From the NCBI RefSeq assembly GCF_024105635.1, contig NZ_WYDQ01000001.1:682001-746000 (forward strand): a DNA stretch of 64,000 bases, given 5' to 3'. A program made the translations under genes and the position numbers. Under the pieces are notes generated by a model. That model was not told the origin of the DNA. It saw nothing but the letters and a program-made list of their open reading frames with translations, and did not search any database. Source of the stretch: Oceanicola sp. 502str15 (GTDB lineage: Bacteria > Pseudomonadota > Alphaproteobacteria > Rhodobacterales > Rhodobacteraceae). Positions within the stretch are counted from its first letter, which is position 1; every line of letters starts with the position of its first letter. Below, piece by piece: positions 55,009 to 63,260 of this stretch.

Positions 55009-56181
55009 TCAGTCCATGCCGTAGGTCGCGGGATCGATCTTGGAGTAGATCTCTTGCTGATAGAGGGCGGCGTAGCCGTCGCGGTCCATAAGGTCGATCT
55101 CGTTGGTGAGGCCCTTCCACTTTTCGATCAAGGACGCGGCCAGCTCGATCTTGCGATCGACATCGCTCACGCCATACTGGCTTTTGAATTGCTCGGCGAT
55201 GATGGCCAGATCGGCCTGCACGAAGTCGGCAGTGTGCTGGCGCAGATCCTCGCCGATCTCGTTGATGGTGATGCCGGCCTCGGTGGCAGCCTTGGTGGCC
55301 TGCGCGAGGTTGTTGTGCTGCTCCACGTTGATGTCAGCCGCGAGAACGGGCGAGGTGTTGAAGAGCAGTTTGCGGTTCTCCTCGGACAGGCTCATCCATG
55401 TGTCGATGTTGACCGTGTTGCTGGCAAATCCGGAATAGACGCCGCCGGGCACCCCAAGGAGGGCGGTATCCACCACGTCGAGCAGGCCGTTGGACACGAT
55501 GTCGGCGGTGCTCAGCATGTTGCAGTCGAGCACGCCTTGCGACATGGCGTCGAACACGTCGCCGGAGGGGATCGAGACCGTGGTGGCGCCGACCGACTCG
55601 GCCCAGCGGCCGAAGTTTGCGGCGCCGGAGCGGATTTTCTTGCCCTTCAGCTCTTCCAGGGTCGTCACCGAGCCTTCGCAGAGCAGGTCGTAGGGGTTGG
55701 TGGAGCCGGGGGACAGAAACACCTGTCGCTGCGCCTTGAACTGGGCGAGGCACTCTGGGCAGTTCAGCAGGACATATTCCATCATCGCGCCGGTCGCCGC
55801 CGCGCCGGGCGATTTCGCGGGCGTGCCCGAGGTGGCCAGCATCGAGAGGTTGGCCATCAGGTTCATCTCGGAATATTCGGCCGGCAGGTAGGCCGTTACC
55901 ACGAAGCCGATGCCGACAATGCCGTCTCGAAGGCCACCGGCAACTTCGGACTGCTTGAGCAGCGCCTCGCCGTATTGCTTGATCTCCATATCGCTGTTCT
56001 CGTTGAGATAGGCGATGTTCTTGGCGATGGCCTTGGTCACCGCGTTGGCATCGGCCTGCGGAATGGAAAACCGGATTTCAGCCTGCGCCGCCGGAGCAAG
56101 GCAGCAGAGCGCGGCGGCGCTTGCCATCATCGAGCGCCGTGCCGCCCAGTTCCAGGCCCGTTTTAGGATTTTCGTTTGCAT
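55009..56181 (-). CDS. dctP: TRAP transporter substrate-binding protein (DctP)
   Basis: 390 aa. Signal peptide 1-34 (cut near APAAQA). DctP fold: KKIRSGAANFGRWAESVGATTVSIPSGDVFDAMSQG is the conserved centre. ATG 56181 with GGGAGG. Contains Asn/Asp residues at the carboxylate-binding site in the conserved spots. Cargo unknown, likely an acid. Confidence 0.9.
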   Translation of the reverse strand: MQTKILKRAWNWAARRSMMASAAALCCLAPAAQAEIRFSIPQADANAVTKAIAKNIAYLNENSDMEIKQYGEALLKQSEVAGGLRDGIVGIGFVVTAYLPAEYSEMNLMANLSMLATSGTPAKSPGAAATGAMMEYVLLNCPECLAQFKAQRQVFLSPGSTNPYDLLCEGSVTTLEELKGKKIRSGAANFGRWAESVGATTVSIPSGDVFDAMSQGVLDCNMLSTADIVSNGLLDVVDTALLGVPGGVYSGFASNTVNIDTWMSLSEENRKLLFNTSPVLAADINVEQHNNLAQATKAATEAGITINEIGEDLRQHTADFVQADLAIIAEQFKSQYGVSDVDRKIELAASLIEKWKGLTNEIDLMDRDGYAALYQQEIYSKIDPATYGMD

Positions 56182-56438
56182 CTGTTCCTCCCAAGATTCA
56201 AAACTGTTTTTCGTTCGTCATTCGTCCTGCTCCCGGTCTCCGGCTGTGTCGCCGGCCCCGCAGGGAGCAAGGTGTATTCGAGCACGTCGGGCGGTGGACG
56301 CTCGGTGAGCTTTCGAGGCCACCCGGGACGGGTTTTCGCCTGACAAGTCTCAGTCGCGGAAGGCGTTTTTCCAACAACGTAGGTCGCAACGGAGCATTGC
56401 AGCTTCCCCCTTGCCCGGGCCTGGGCGGCTCGGGTGGG
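56182..56438. other. Non-coding stretch, promoter of the TRAP unit
   Basis: 257 bp between the TRAP substrate-binding protein start and the end of the monooxygenase. Contains the dyad at 56385. No gene seen. Confidence 0.5.
56385..56401. promoter_or_regulatory. Island operator-like dyad 10
   Basis: CGCAACG-GAG-CATTGCA, 204 bp before the TRAP substrate-binding protein gene. Confidence 0.6.
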
Positions 56439-58280
56439 TCAGTCCAGCGCGGTCATCTTCAGGCCGGGCATGCCCTCGTCGAGCCATGTGAGGACCATCT
56501 CGCGATATTTGGCGAAGCCGCCGCCGTAGCGTTGTGACAGGAACCCGCGATATTTGCTCGGGTCGCCCTCGTTGTTGTAATAGCTGGGCGTGCACTCGCG
56601 GTAGAAATCCATGTTGTCGAGCGCCACCTCGCGGAAGTGGTCGACATAGGCCTGGACTGCCTCGTCGGTCGGCTCCACGACCGAGGCGCCGACGCTTTTG
56701 GCCTGCTTGAGGATACGGGCGATATATTGCGACTGAAGCTCGGCGGGGTAGAGGTAGTTCACGTCGCCCGGACCCTGCGCGGGCCCCATGAAATAGAGGT
56801 TCGGGTAGCCGTTGGAGGTGACGCCGTGCAGGGTGCGGTAGTCGTCGGCCCAATGGGTGCTGAGGGGCAGGCCATCACGACCGTAGACCTCGATCTCGGC
56901 GCGGCGGGTATACTCGGTGCCGACCTCGAATCCGGTTGCGAAGATGATGCAATCCACCTCCACCTCCTGCCCGTTGATGACGAGGCCCTTGGCGGTGATC
57001 CGCTCCACGCCCCGGCCCTGCGTGTCGAGCAGGGTTACGTTTGAGCGGTTGAACATGGGCAGGTAGTTGTCGTTGAAGGTGGGGCGCTTGCAGAAGAAGC
57101 GATACCACGGCTTGAGCGCCTCGGCGGTGTCCTCGGACTGCACGAACTCTTCGACCCGGGAGCGGATCTCGTTCATCTTCTGGGCGTCGGCGATCTCCAT
57201 GTACCGATCGCGCTCTTCATCGGTCATGTCGTCGTGGCTCTGGACGCGGAAGGCGATGGCGCCGAGGATCTTCATCAGATCGGTCCAGCCGTCGCTGACG
57301 AGATCCTTCTCCTGAGGAACGCCCGAGACGAGCTTCTGGAAGTTGGATCTGCGCTCTTCCTGCCAGCCTTCGCCGAGGCTTCCTTGCCATGCCGGGTCGG
57401 TCGGTTTGTTGCCTCGTGGGCCGACAGCGACAGGGGTGCGCTGGATCACATAGAGATGCTCTGCGCTCTTGGCGATGAAGGGCGCCACCTGAATGCCGGT
57501 TGCGCCGGTGCCGATCAGGGCCACGCGCTTGTCGGAAAGCTTGTGCTGGTTCCCCGTGGTGTCGCCGCCGGTATAGTCATAGTCCCAGCGGCTGGTGTGG
57601 AAGGATTTGCCTTCGAAGTCGAGAATGCCGGGGATGCCCGGCAGTTTGGGGCGGTTGAGGCTACCGCAGGACAGCACCACATGGCTGGCGGTGAAGCTGT
57701 CGCCGTGGTTCGAACTGACTTGCCAGCGGGCGTCCTCGTCGCTCCATCGCAGGCCGGTGATCTGGGTGTGGAACAGGGCGCGCTCCTCCAGCCCGAAGTG
57801 CTTGGCCACCCGGTCGGCGTGCTCGCGGATTTCCTTCCCGAATGAGTATTTCTCCTTCGGGACGTAGCCGGTCTCTTCCAGCAGAGGCATGTAGATGTAG
57901 GATTCAATGTCGCATTGGACGCCGGGGTAGCGGTTCCAATACCAGGTGCCGCCGAAGCCGCCGCCATTGTCGGCGATCCGGACGTTCTGGATGCCCGATT
58001 GTAGTGCCCGAACGGCGGCCAACATGCCGCTCCAGCCGCCGCCGACGACCAGTAGGTCGACATGATCGGACAGAGGCGCCCGGCTGGCGCCCGGCGTTGC
58101 ATCGGGGTCTTCGACGTATTTGCGAAAGGCCCCTTCGACTTCGACGAACTGCTTTAGACCGTCCTTCCGCAGACGGCGGTCTCGCTCCTCGCGGTATTTC
58201 GCGCGCAGTGCTTCGATGTCTATGCTTTCGATATCTGCCGCAAGGGTTGGGTCCGGGGTGGGAGCTGCGGTGTCGGCCAT
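56439..58280 (-). CDS. Baeyer-Villiger-type flavin monooxygenase with N-terminal extension
   Basis: 613 aa. A helical, charged extension of about 70 residues precedes the FAD loop GGGWSGMLAA. GGTWYWNRYPGVQCDIESY, NADPH loop GTGATGIQ and the fingerprint FEGKSFHTSRWDYD fit Baeyer-Villiger enzymes, with Asp instead of Pro after Trp. Size and extension resemble cyclopentadecanone and steroid monooxygenases, which take bulky ketones. ATG 58280. Divergent from the SDR/SnoaL-like pair with two dyads between. Confidence 0.86.
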   Translation of the reverse strand: MADTAAPTPDPTLAADIESIDIEALRAKYREERDRRLRKDGLKQFVEVEGAFRKYVEDPDATPGASRAPLSDHVDLLVVGGGWSGMLAAVRALQSGIQNVRIADNGGGFGGTWYWNRYPGVQCDIESYIYMPLLEETGYVPKEKYSFGKEIREHADRVAKHFGLEERALFHTQITGLRWSDEDARWQVSSNHGDSFTASHVVLSCGSLNRPKLPGIPGILDFEGKSFHTSRWDYDYTGGDTTGNQHKLSDKRVALIGTGATGIQVAPFIAKSAEHLYVIQRTPVAVGPRGNKPTDPAWQGSLGEGWQEERRSNFQKLVSGVPQEKDLVSDGWTDLMKILGAIAFRVQSHDDMTDEERDRYMEIADAQKMNEIRSRVEEFVQSEDTAEALKPWYRFFCKRPTFNDNYLPMFNRSNVTLLDTQGRGVERITAKGLVINGQEVEVDCIIFATGFEVGTEYTRRAEIEVYGRDGLPLSTHWADDYRTLHGVTSNGYPNLYFMGPAQGPGDVNYLYPAELQSQYIARILKQAKSVGASVVEPTDEAVQAYVDHFREVALDNMDFYRECTPSYYNNEGDPSKYRGFLSQRYGGGFAKYREMVLTWLDEGMPGLKMTALD

Positions 58281-58589
58281 GATCTTTGTATCCTCTCAAT
58301 GCGCGGAGACGGGCGGAGACGCGGAGCGCCTCTTGGGCTCGGAGCCTTTCGCTCAACGATTTCACGCCCTATGAAACTGGCCTCACTTCAGGGTCTGAGC
58401 CTCGAGCTGTCAATCACGCGCCGAGGGCTGCGCGGGGTGGGGCGGCAGGCAGACATATGCGGATCCGGGGCAGCGGAAAGCTCTGCGGGTGTTTCTGAAA
58501 AACATATTCAAAACAGGTGCTTGCTTGCGATTCAGTAGTCCATTGGCGCGCCGTGGCGGCAGGGCGCGCGGTGCCGGGAGGCGAAAGGC

Positions 58590-58606
58590 TGCAACGCTGC
58601 TTTGCC
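58590..58606. promoter_or_regulatory. Island operator-like dyad 11
   Basis: TGCAACG-CTG-CTTTGCC, 51 bp from the next dyad (start to start). Confidence 0.65.
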
Positions 58607-58640
58607 GGTTTCGTCGCCTCTGGACGGGGTGGATTTCAAC

Positions 58641-58657
58641 TGCAACGCAACGTTGCA
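58641..58657. promoter_or_regulatory. Island operator-like dyad 12 (best palindrome)
   Basis: TGCAACG-CAA-CGTTGCA, perfect 7+7 dyad, 107 bp before the dehydrogenase start. Confidence 0.75.
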
Positions 58658-58763
58658 AAGAGCGGTGTGGTCACGCCGAAAACCGGCGCTCTAAGCTCGG
58701 CGCGACAACCCGGACTGCCTCGGGTTCTGCTGCGATCAATGTGATCGCAGGCGGCAACAGGAT

Positions 58764-59558
58764 ATGCAGATGCAGCAGCCTTCCGACCTTCTCGCCCAGC
58801 TCTATCCGATTGCCGGAAAGACGGTGGTTGTGACCGGCGCGGCCAGCGGAATCGGCAAGGCGGCGGCGGATATGTTCTGCCAGCTCGGCGCAGCGACCTA
58901 CTATCTCGATGCCAACGAGAGCCAGAACGCGGCGGCGGCGTTGGAGGCCGGTGGAGAGGCGACTGCGCTGCCGGTGGACCTTGCGGACTTCGCGGCTGTC
59001 GAAGACACCTTCGAGCGGATCGAGGCCCGGTCTGGATGTATCGACATTCTGGTCAACAGTGCGGCGCTGAACCGTTCCAGCCCGAGCGTCGACCAAGATA
59101 TGGATCTCTGGCGCAAGGTGCTGGACGTGAACCTTGGGGCGGTGTTTCTGGCATCGCGCTTGGCTGCGCGCTCGCTCATCCGGGCCGGTCGGGCCGGGTC
59201 GATCGTGAACGTGGCCTCGGTTGGCGGGTTGTCGGCGGCGACGACCGGCCGCGGCAATCCGAACCCCTCTTACCGGGCCTCGAAGGGCGGCGTGGTCAAC
59301 CTGACCCGTGCCTTGGCGATCGAATGGGCCGGGTACGGCATTCGGGTCAACGGCGTTGCACCGGGATATGTGCGCACGCCGATGATCGACCGGTTGGCCA
59401 ATGATCCCAAACGCGTGGCGGAGACCGAGGCGAAGGTGCCCTTGGGCCGGATCGCGGAGCCTGCCGAGATTGCCAGCGTCATTGCCTTTCTGGCCAGCGA
59501 AGGCGCCTCGATGATCACCGGCCAGACGCTTGTGGTCGATGGCGGGTTGCTTGCGTGA
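58764..59558 (+). CDS. Short-chain dehydrogenase/reductase
   Basis: 264 aa, classical SDR. TGAASGIG, NSAALN in place of NNAG (the first Asn is kept), YRASK and VVDGG end. ATG 58764, or 58770 within the same stretch. Precedes the SnoaL-like gene by 34 nt. May oxidise a hydroxy group to the ketone used by the monooxygenase. Confidence 0.86.
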   Translation: MQMQQPSDLLAQLYPIAGKTVVVTGAASGIGKAAADMFCQLGAATYYLDANESQNAAAALEAGGEATALPVDLADFAAVEDTFERIEARSGCIDILVNSAALNRSSPSVDQDMDLWRKVLDVNLGAVFLASRLAARSLIRAGRAGSIVNVASVGGLSAATTGRGNPNPSYRASKGGVVNLTRALAIEWAGYGIRVNGVAPGYVRTPMIDRLANDPKRVAETEAKVPLGRIAEPAEIASVIAFLASEGASMITGQTLVVDGGLLA

Positions 59559-59592
59559 TCCGGCCGCACCCCCCAGATAGAAGGACTTGGCG

Positions 59593-60210
59593 ATGCCCTC
59601 CGACGAACTCGAACGCACTCTGCGCGAACTGAAGGACCGTCAGGATATTCATGATTGCCTGATGCGCTATTCGCGCGGCGTGGACAGGTTGGACCGAGAG
59701 TTGATCCTCTCGGTCTATCACGACGACGCGGTAGACGATCACGGCGTGTTCGTGGGCGGGCCGGAGGCTTTTGCTGACTGGGTGATCGACATGCACAGCC
59801 GAACCCATATGTCGCACCAGCATTGCATCTTCAACGTCTCCGTGGATCTGGACGGGGAGGTGGCCCATACCGAGAGCTATTACATGTTTGTCGGCATGAA
59901 CCGGGATGGCAAACCACTGGCACAGTCGGGCGGGCGTTATCTGGACCGTCTGGAGAAACGCAACGGCAGGTGGGCGATTGCGGATCGGGTCTGCCTGCGG
60001 GACTGGGCGCCACTCGAGGCGATTCCGGCCTCGCTGGACCAATCAAGCATGACCGCCGTGAAGAACCTGCCGGACGGGGTGAAGAGGCTGATGCAGGAGG
60101 GTCCGCAAACCTCTCGTGACCGGAGCGATCCGTCTTACAGCCGCCCACTGGCCGTGGATCGTGCGCGCGTGGCAACCTTCGCAAGAACAGTCGATTCATC
60201 ACGTCGCTGA
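59593..60210 (+). CDS. SnoaL/NTF2-like domain protein
   Basis: 205 aa. A cone-shaped NTF2-like domain (about 1-140): RQDIHDCLMRYSRGVDRLD then the sheet with VHHD-like YHDDAVDDHG, and a final RWAIADRVCLRDW strand. The family includes scytalone dehydratase-like and ketosteroid isomerase-like enzymes. TTG 59587 is possible, but ATG 59593 fits AAGGA better. Tail after 140 is extended. Exact role unknown. Confidence 0.78.
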   Translation: MPSDELERTLRELKDRQDIHDCLMRYSRGVDRLDRELILSVYHDDAVDDHGVFVGGPEAFADWVIDMHSRTHMSHQHCIFNVSVDLDGEVAHTESYYMFVGMNRDGKPLAQSGGRYLDRLEKRNGRWAIADRVCLRDWAPLEAIPASLDQSSMTAVKNLPDGVKRLMQEGPQTSRDRSDPSYSRPLAVDRARVATFARTVDSSRR

Positions 60211-60372
60211 TTTGATAGCAGTGCGCAGAAGGCGCGCTGCATCTGGCAAGTGAAGCGCTACTTGTCGTCAAGCAGTGACACCACGTGGCGACTCCGTGGC
60301 GATTCAGACCAAAAGGCGAAAGGCTGCCCGATGCGACCTATTGCCTATATCTCTGATCTTATTGAGAGATTT
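60211..60372. other. Non-coding stretch between SnoaL-like gene and tRNA-Asn
   Basis: 162 bp. ATCTCT (60349-60354) and AGAGAT (60365-60370) give a short stem followed by TTT, a weak plus-strand terminator. I see no integrase gene or remnant; the region is the inner right boundary of the island. Confidence 0.4.
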
Positions 60373-60417
60373 TGGCTCCGGCGGTAGGGATCGAACCTAC
60401 GACCAATTGATTAACAG
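60372..60417. other. Right attachment-type repeat (3' part of tRNA-Asn)
   Basis: 46 bp identical to 16647-16692, same orientation. It restores the 3' end of the tRNA, as in islands that carry a copy of the tRNA end at their attachment site. Confidence 0.85.
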
Positions 60418-60447
60418 TCAACTGCTCTACCGCTGAGCTACGCCGGA
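60373..60447 (-). tRNA. tRNA-Asn (GTT)
   Basis: Cloverleaf folds: acceptor TCCGGCG with CGCCGGA, D-arm GCTC..GAGC, anticodon stem with GTT at 60415-60413, T-arm with GGTTCGATCC, and an encoded CCA end at 60375-60373. 75 nt. The half from the anticodon loop to the 3' end is repeated at 16647-16692, making this gene the integration target of the 43.7-kb island. Confidence 0.95.
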
Positions 60448-60516
60448 ACACTGGCGCGGCTTGTAGCAACGGGTCGGGGGGGCGTCCAGAGGGTTTCGCG
60501 GAAAAAGTTCGGCTGT

Positions 60517-61422
60517 TTACGCTAGGGCGTAGGTCGCGGTGGCGGAGAGGGTGGGGGTGGCGGTTGCCTGGGCGGTTTCGACGAGGGCCACGAGCTGGGC
60601 GAGCATGTTGCGGGTGGCGGCGGGGATGAGGGCCGGGGCGACGTCGGTATAGACCCGTGCGGTCAGCTCCGCAGGGGTGCCGGGGCCTGCCGCAAGGGCC
60701 TTCAGAACCTGGGATTCGCGCTGCCTGCGATGCGCGGCCAGCCAGGCCAGACGGTCGGCCGGGGCCTCGACCGGGCCGCCGTGGCCGGGGTAGTAGACCC
60801 GGCTGTCGCGGGTGCCCAGCAGCGCCAGCGAGGCCATGAAGGCGGTCACGTCGCCATCGGGCGGGCTGATGAGCGAGCTCGACCAGCCCATCACGTGATC
60901 GCCGGTGAACACGGCCTCGCCCTCAGGGCCATCGAGGGCAAAGCTCAGGTGGTTGGCGATGTGGCCGGGGGTGTGCAGCGCGGTCAGCCGCCATCCCGGC
61001 CCGGAAACCACCGTGCCGTGGGCAAGGCGGATGTCGGGGGCAAAGCCTGCGTCGATTCCTTCGCCACCGCCAGCAAGGCCCGAACGCGCCAACGCCTCCA
61101 TCACCGGGCGGCGGCCGTCGAGGTGGGTGCCGAAGGCGTGCACCTTCGCGCCGGTCCGCGCCGAAAGCCGGGCGGCGAGGGGCGAATGGTCGAGGTGGGA
61201 ATGGGTGCAGAGGATATGGCTGATCCGCTGGCCGGGCTTCAGCGCCGCCAGCAGGGCCTCGGCATGGGCGAAGTCATCGGGGCCCGGGTCGATCAGGGCT
61301 AGGTCGCTCTCGCCCACAAGGTAGCTGTTGGTGCCCCAGAGGGTCATCGGCGAGGGGTTGGGCGCAATGACACGCACCACACCCGGCTCGAGTTCAACCG
61401 GCTCACCCGCTGCGCTTTGCAT
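60517..61422 (-). CDS. Metallo-beta-lactamase-fold hydrolase (LACTB2-like)
   Basis: 301 aa. THSHLDHSP is the zinc-binding H-x-H-x-D-H, later HTPGHIANHL and GDHVMGW complete the metal site; the C-terminal winged-helix-like end (from about 245) is typical of the LACTB2 branch. ATG 61422 with GGGAG; the upstream open frame is antisense shadow of the kinase. Outside the island. Confidence 0.88.
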   Translation of the reverse strand: MQSAAGEPVELEPGVVRVIAPNPSPMTLWGTNSYLVGESDLALIDPGPDDFAHAEALLAALKPGQRISHILCTHSHLDHSPLAARLSARTGAKVHAFGTHLDGRRPVMEALARSGLAGGGEGIDAGFAPDIRLAHGTVVSGPGWRLTALHTPGHIANHLSFALDGPEGEAVFTGDHVMGWSSSLISPPDGDVTAFMASLALLGTRDSRVYYPGHGGPVEAPADRLAWLAAHRRQRESQVLKALAAGPGTPAELTARVYTDVAPALIPAATRNMLAQLVALVETAQATATPTLSATATYALA

Positions 61423-61458
61423 CTTTCGCTCCCTGCCTGCCGCCCGTAACCTTCTGGC

Positions 61459-62784
61459 ATGGATTTTTCGTGGTTGAAACGCTCGATGCCCAAGGGGATC
61501 TACGGCCGGGCGGCCCTGATCCTGCTTCTGCCGATCGTGGTGCTCCAAGTCGTGGTCTCGGTGGTGTTCATCCAGCGCCACTTCGAGGATGTGACCCAGC
61601 AGATGACCGACTCGCTGCTGCTGGAGCTGCGCTACCTCTCCAACGAGGTGGATGCGGCGCCCGATGCGGCGGCGGCGCTGGCGCAGGTGGCCCCGCTGGC
61701 ACAGGCGCTGCGGTTGGAGCTCGCCTTGCCCGCCGAGGCGATGCACGGCTTCCGCCGGCCGTTCTACGACGTGTCGGGGGCCACGGTGATCTCGGAGCTT
61801 CGGGGCGGGCTCGACGGGGTGGAGGCGGTCGACCTGTCGGAAAACTCGCGGCGGGTGCTGCTGCAGGTCTCCACCCGGCACGGGCCTCTCGGAATCAGCT
61901 TCGACCGGCGGCGGGTGAGTGCCTCCAACCCGCACCAGTTCCTTGTGCTGATGGGGTTCGTCGGCGTGGTGATGGCGCTGGTCGCCTTCATCTACCTGCG
62001 CAACCAGCTGCGGCCCATCACCCGGCTGGCGGCGGCCTCCGAGGCCTTCGGGCGCGGGCGGATCGAGCCCTACAAGCCCGCGGGCGCGGTCGAGGTGCGC
62101 TCGGCGGGCCATGCCTTCCTGGACATGCGGGCCCGGATAGAGCGGCAGACGGCGCAGCGCACCATGCTGCTCTCGGGCGTCAGCCACGACCTGCGCACGC
62201 CACTGACCCGGATGAAGCTGGGCCTCTCGCTGGCCGAGGCCGATGGCGCCGAGATCGAGGATCTCGCCCGCGATGTCGGCGAGATGGAGGCCATGCTCGA
62301 CGGCTTTCTCGCCTTCGTGCGCTCCGAGGCGGGCGAGGCGGCGGAGCCGGTCGATGCGCCGGCACTGGCCGAGCGGGTGGCCGAGAAGGCGCGCCGGGCC
62401 GGGGGCGAGGTGGAGGTGGAGCGGCGCGGCGAGGGGGCGGCCGAAATCGCGCTGCGGGTGCTGTCGGTCGAACGCGCGCTCGACAATCTGCTCTCCAACG
62501 CAAGGCGCTACGGGGCGAAGGCAAAACTAAGCTTGGACCTCGGCGAGCGGATGGTGCGATTTACCGTTGAGGATGACGGGCCGGGCATTCCGGAGGCGCG
62601 GCGCGAAGAGGCGATGCGGGCCTTCACCCGGCTCGACGCGGCGCGCAATCAGGATGCCGGTGGCGGTGTGGGGCTTGGCCTGGCCATCGCTCTCGATGTC
62701 GCCCGCAGCCACGGCGGCACCCTGCGGCTGGGCGACAGCGAGGCCCTCGGCGGGCTGAAGGCAGAGCTGGTGCTGGCCCGCTAG
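61459..62784 (+). CDS. EnvZ-like sensor histidine kinase
   Basis: 441 aa. Two hydrophobic segments at about 17-38 and 170-190 flank a periplasmic sensor region; a HAMP domain follows. The phosphoacceptor is His243 in SGVSHDLRTPLTR; ATPase motifs LDNLLSNARRYG, DDGPGIP and GGVGLGLA are intact. No response regulator in the window, so its partner lies elsewhere. Divergent from the metallo-beta-lactamase gene. Confidence 0.93.
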   Translation: MDFSWLKRSMPKGIYGRAALILLLPIVVLQVVVSVVFIQRHFEDVTQQMTDSLLLELRYLSNEVDAAPDAAAALAQVAPLAQALRLELALPAEAMHGFRRPFYDVSGATVISELRGGLDGVEAVDLSENSRRVLLQVSTRHGPLGISFDRRRVSASNPHQFLVLMGFVGVVMALVAFIYLRNQLRPITRLAAASEAFGRGRIEPYKPAGAVEVRSAGHAFLDMRARIERQTAQRTMLLSGVSHDLRTPLTRMKLGLSLAEADGAEIEDLARDVGEMEAMLDGFLAFVRSEAGEAAEPVDAPALAERVAEKARRAGGEVEVERRGEGAAEIALRVLSVERALDNLLSNARRYGAKAKLSLDLGERMVRFTVEDDGPGIPEARREEAMRAFTRLDAARNQDAGGGVGLGLAIALDVARSHGGTLRLGDSEALGGLKAELVLAR

Positions 62785-62801
62785 CGGCCCAACCACCGGC
62801 G

Positions 62802-63260
62802 CTACGGCGTAGAGAGCTCCTTGCTCATCAGCATGTAGCGTTCCCGAGACTTGAAGCCGGCGCGGGCATAGAGCCGCTGCGCCTTCTCGTCGTCGCGGTC
62901 GACTTCCATATGCATCCAGCGCACCCCTGCATCGGCCAGCGCGGGCAGCAGCTTTTGCAGCGCCTCCATGCCGATTCCGCGGCCCCGGACCGAGGGGCGC
63001 ACCCAGAACTCGTCGATGAAACCGTCGATGCCGCCAAGCTCTATGGCCCAGCCGAAACAGATGCAGATGTAACCGACCGGCGAGCGGCGCGGGCCGATCA
63101 GGTAGATCGCGCCGAGCGGGTTGCCCTCCAGCAGCGGCAGCACGGCGGCGGCGCGGTGCTCGTCGGAGAGGGGCAGCTCGTATTCCTCGTGGAAGCGGGC
63201 CACCATGGAAAGCACGCGCTCGGCGTCCGCCGGCCCGGCGAGGTGGATCTGCGCGCTCAC
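62802..63260 (-). CDS. GNAT-family N-acetyltransferase
   Basis: 152 aa. Acetyl-CoA binding motif RGRGIGMEAL and the preceding GFIDEFWVRP strand. Start GTG 63260, overlapping the stop of the upstream nucleoside hydrolase by 4 nt, so coupled. Target unknown. Confidence 0.85.
   Translation of the reverse strand: MSAQIHLAGPADAERVLSMVARFHEEYELPLSDEHRAAAVLPLLEGNPLGAIYLIGPRRSPVGYICICFGWAIELGGIDGFIDEFWVRPSVRGRGIGMEALQKLLPALADAGVRWMHMEVDRDDEKAQRLYARAGFKSRERYMLMSKELSTP

Larger units (their letters stand above)
58281..58763. other. Divergent promoter region between the second monooxygenase and a dehydrogenase
   Basis: 483 bp without a gene; two dyads at 58590 and 58641 lie on the right. The left half shows nothing I can name. 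Confidence 0.5.

Noticed and set aside
60211..60372. A degraded integrase beside the tRNA
   Set aside because: I translated both strands and saw only stops and no recombinase motif.
60517..62187. Very long minus-strand frame covering the histidine kinase
   Set aside because: The N-terminal half is antisense to the kinase; the real gene starts at 61422.
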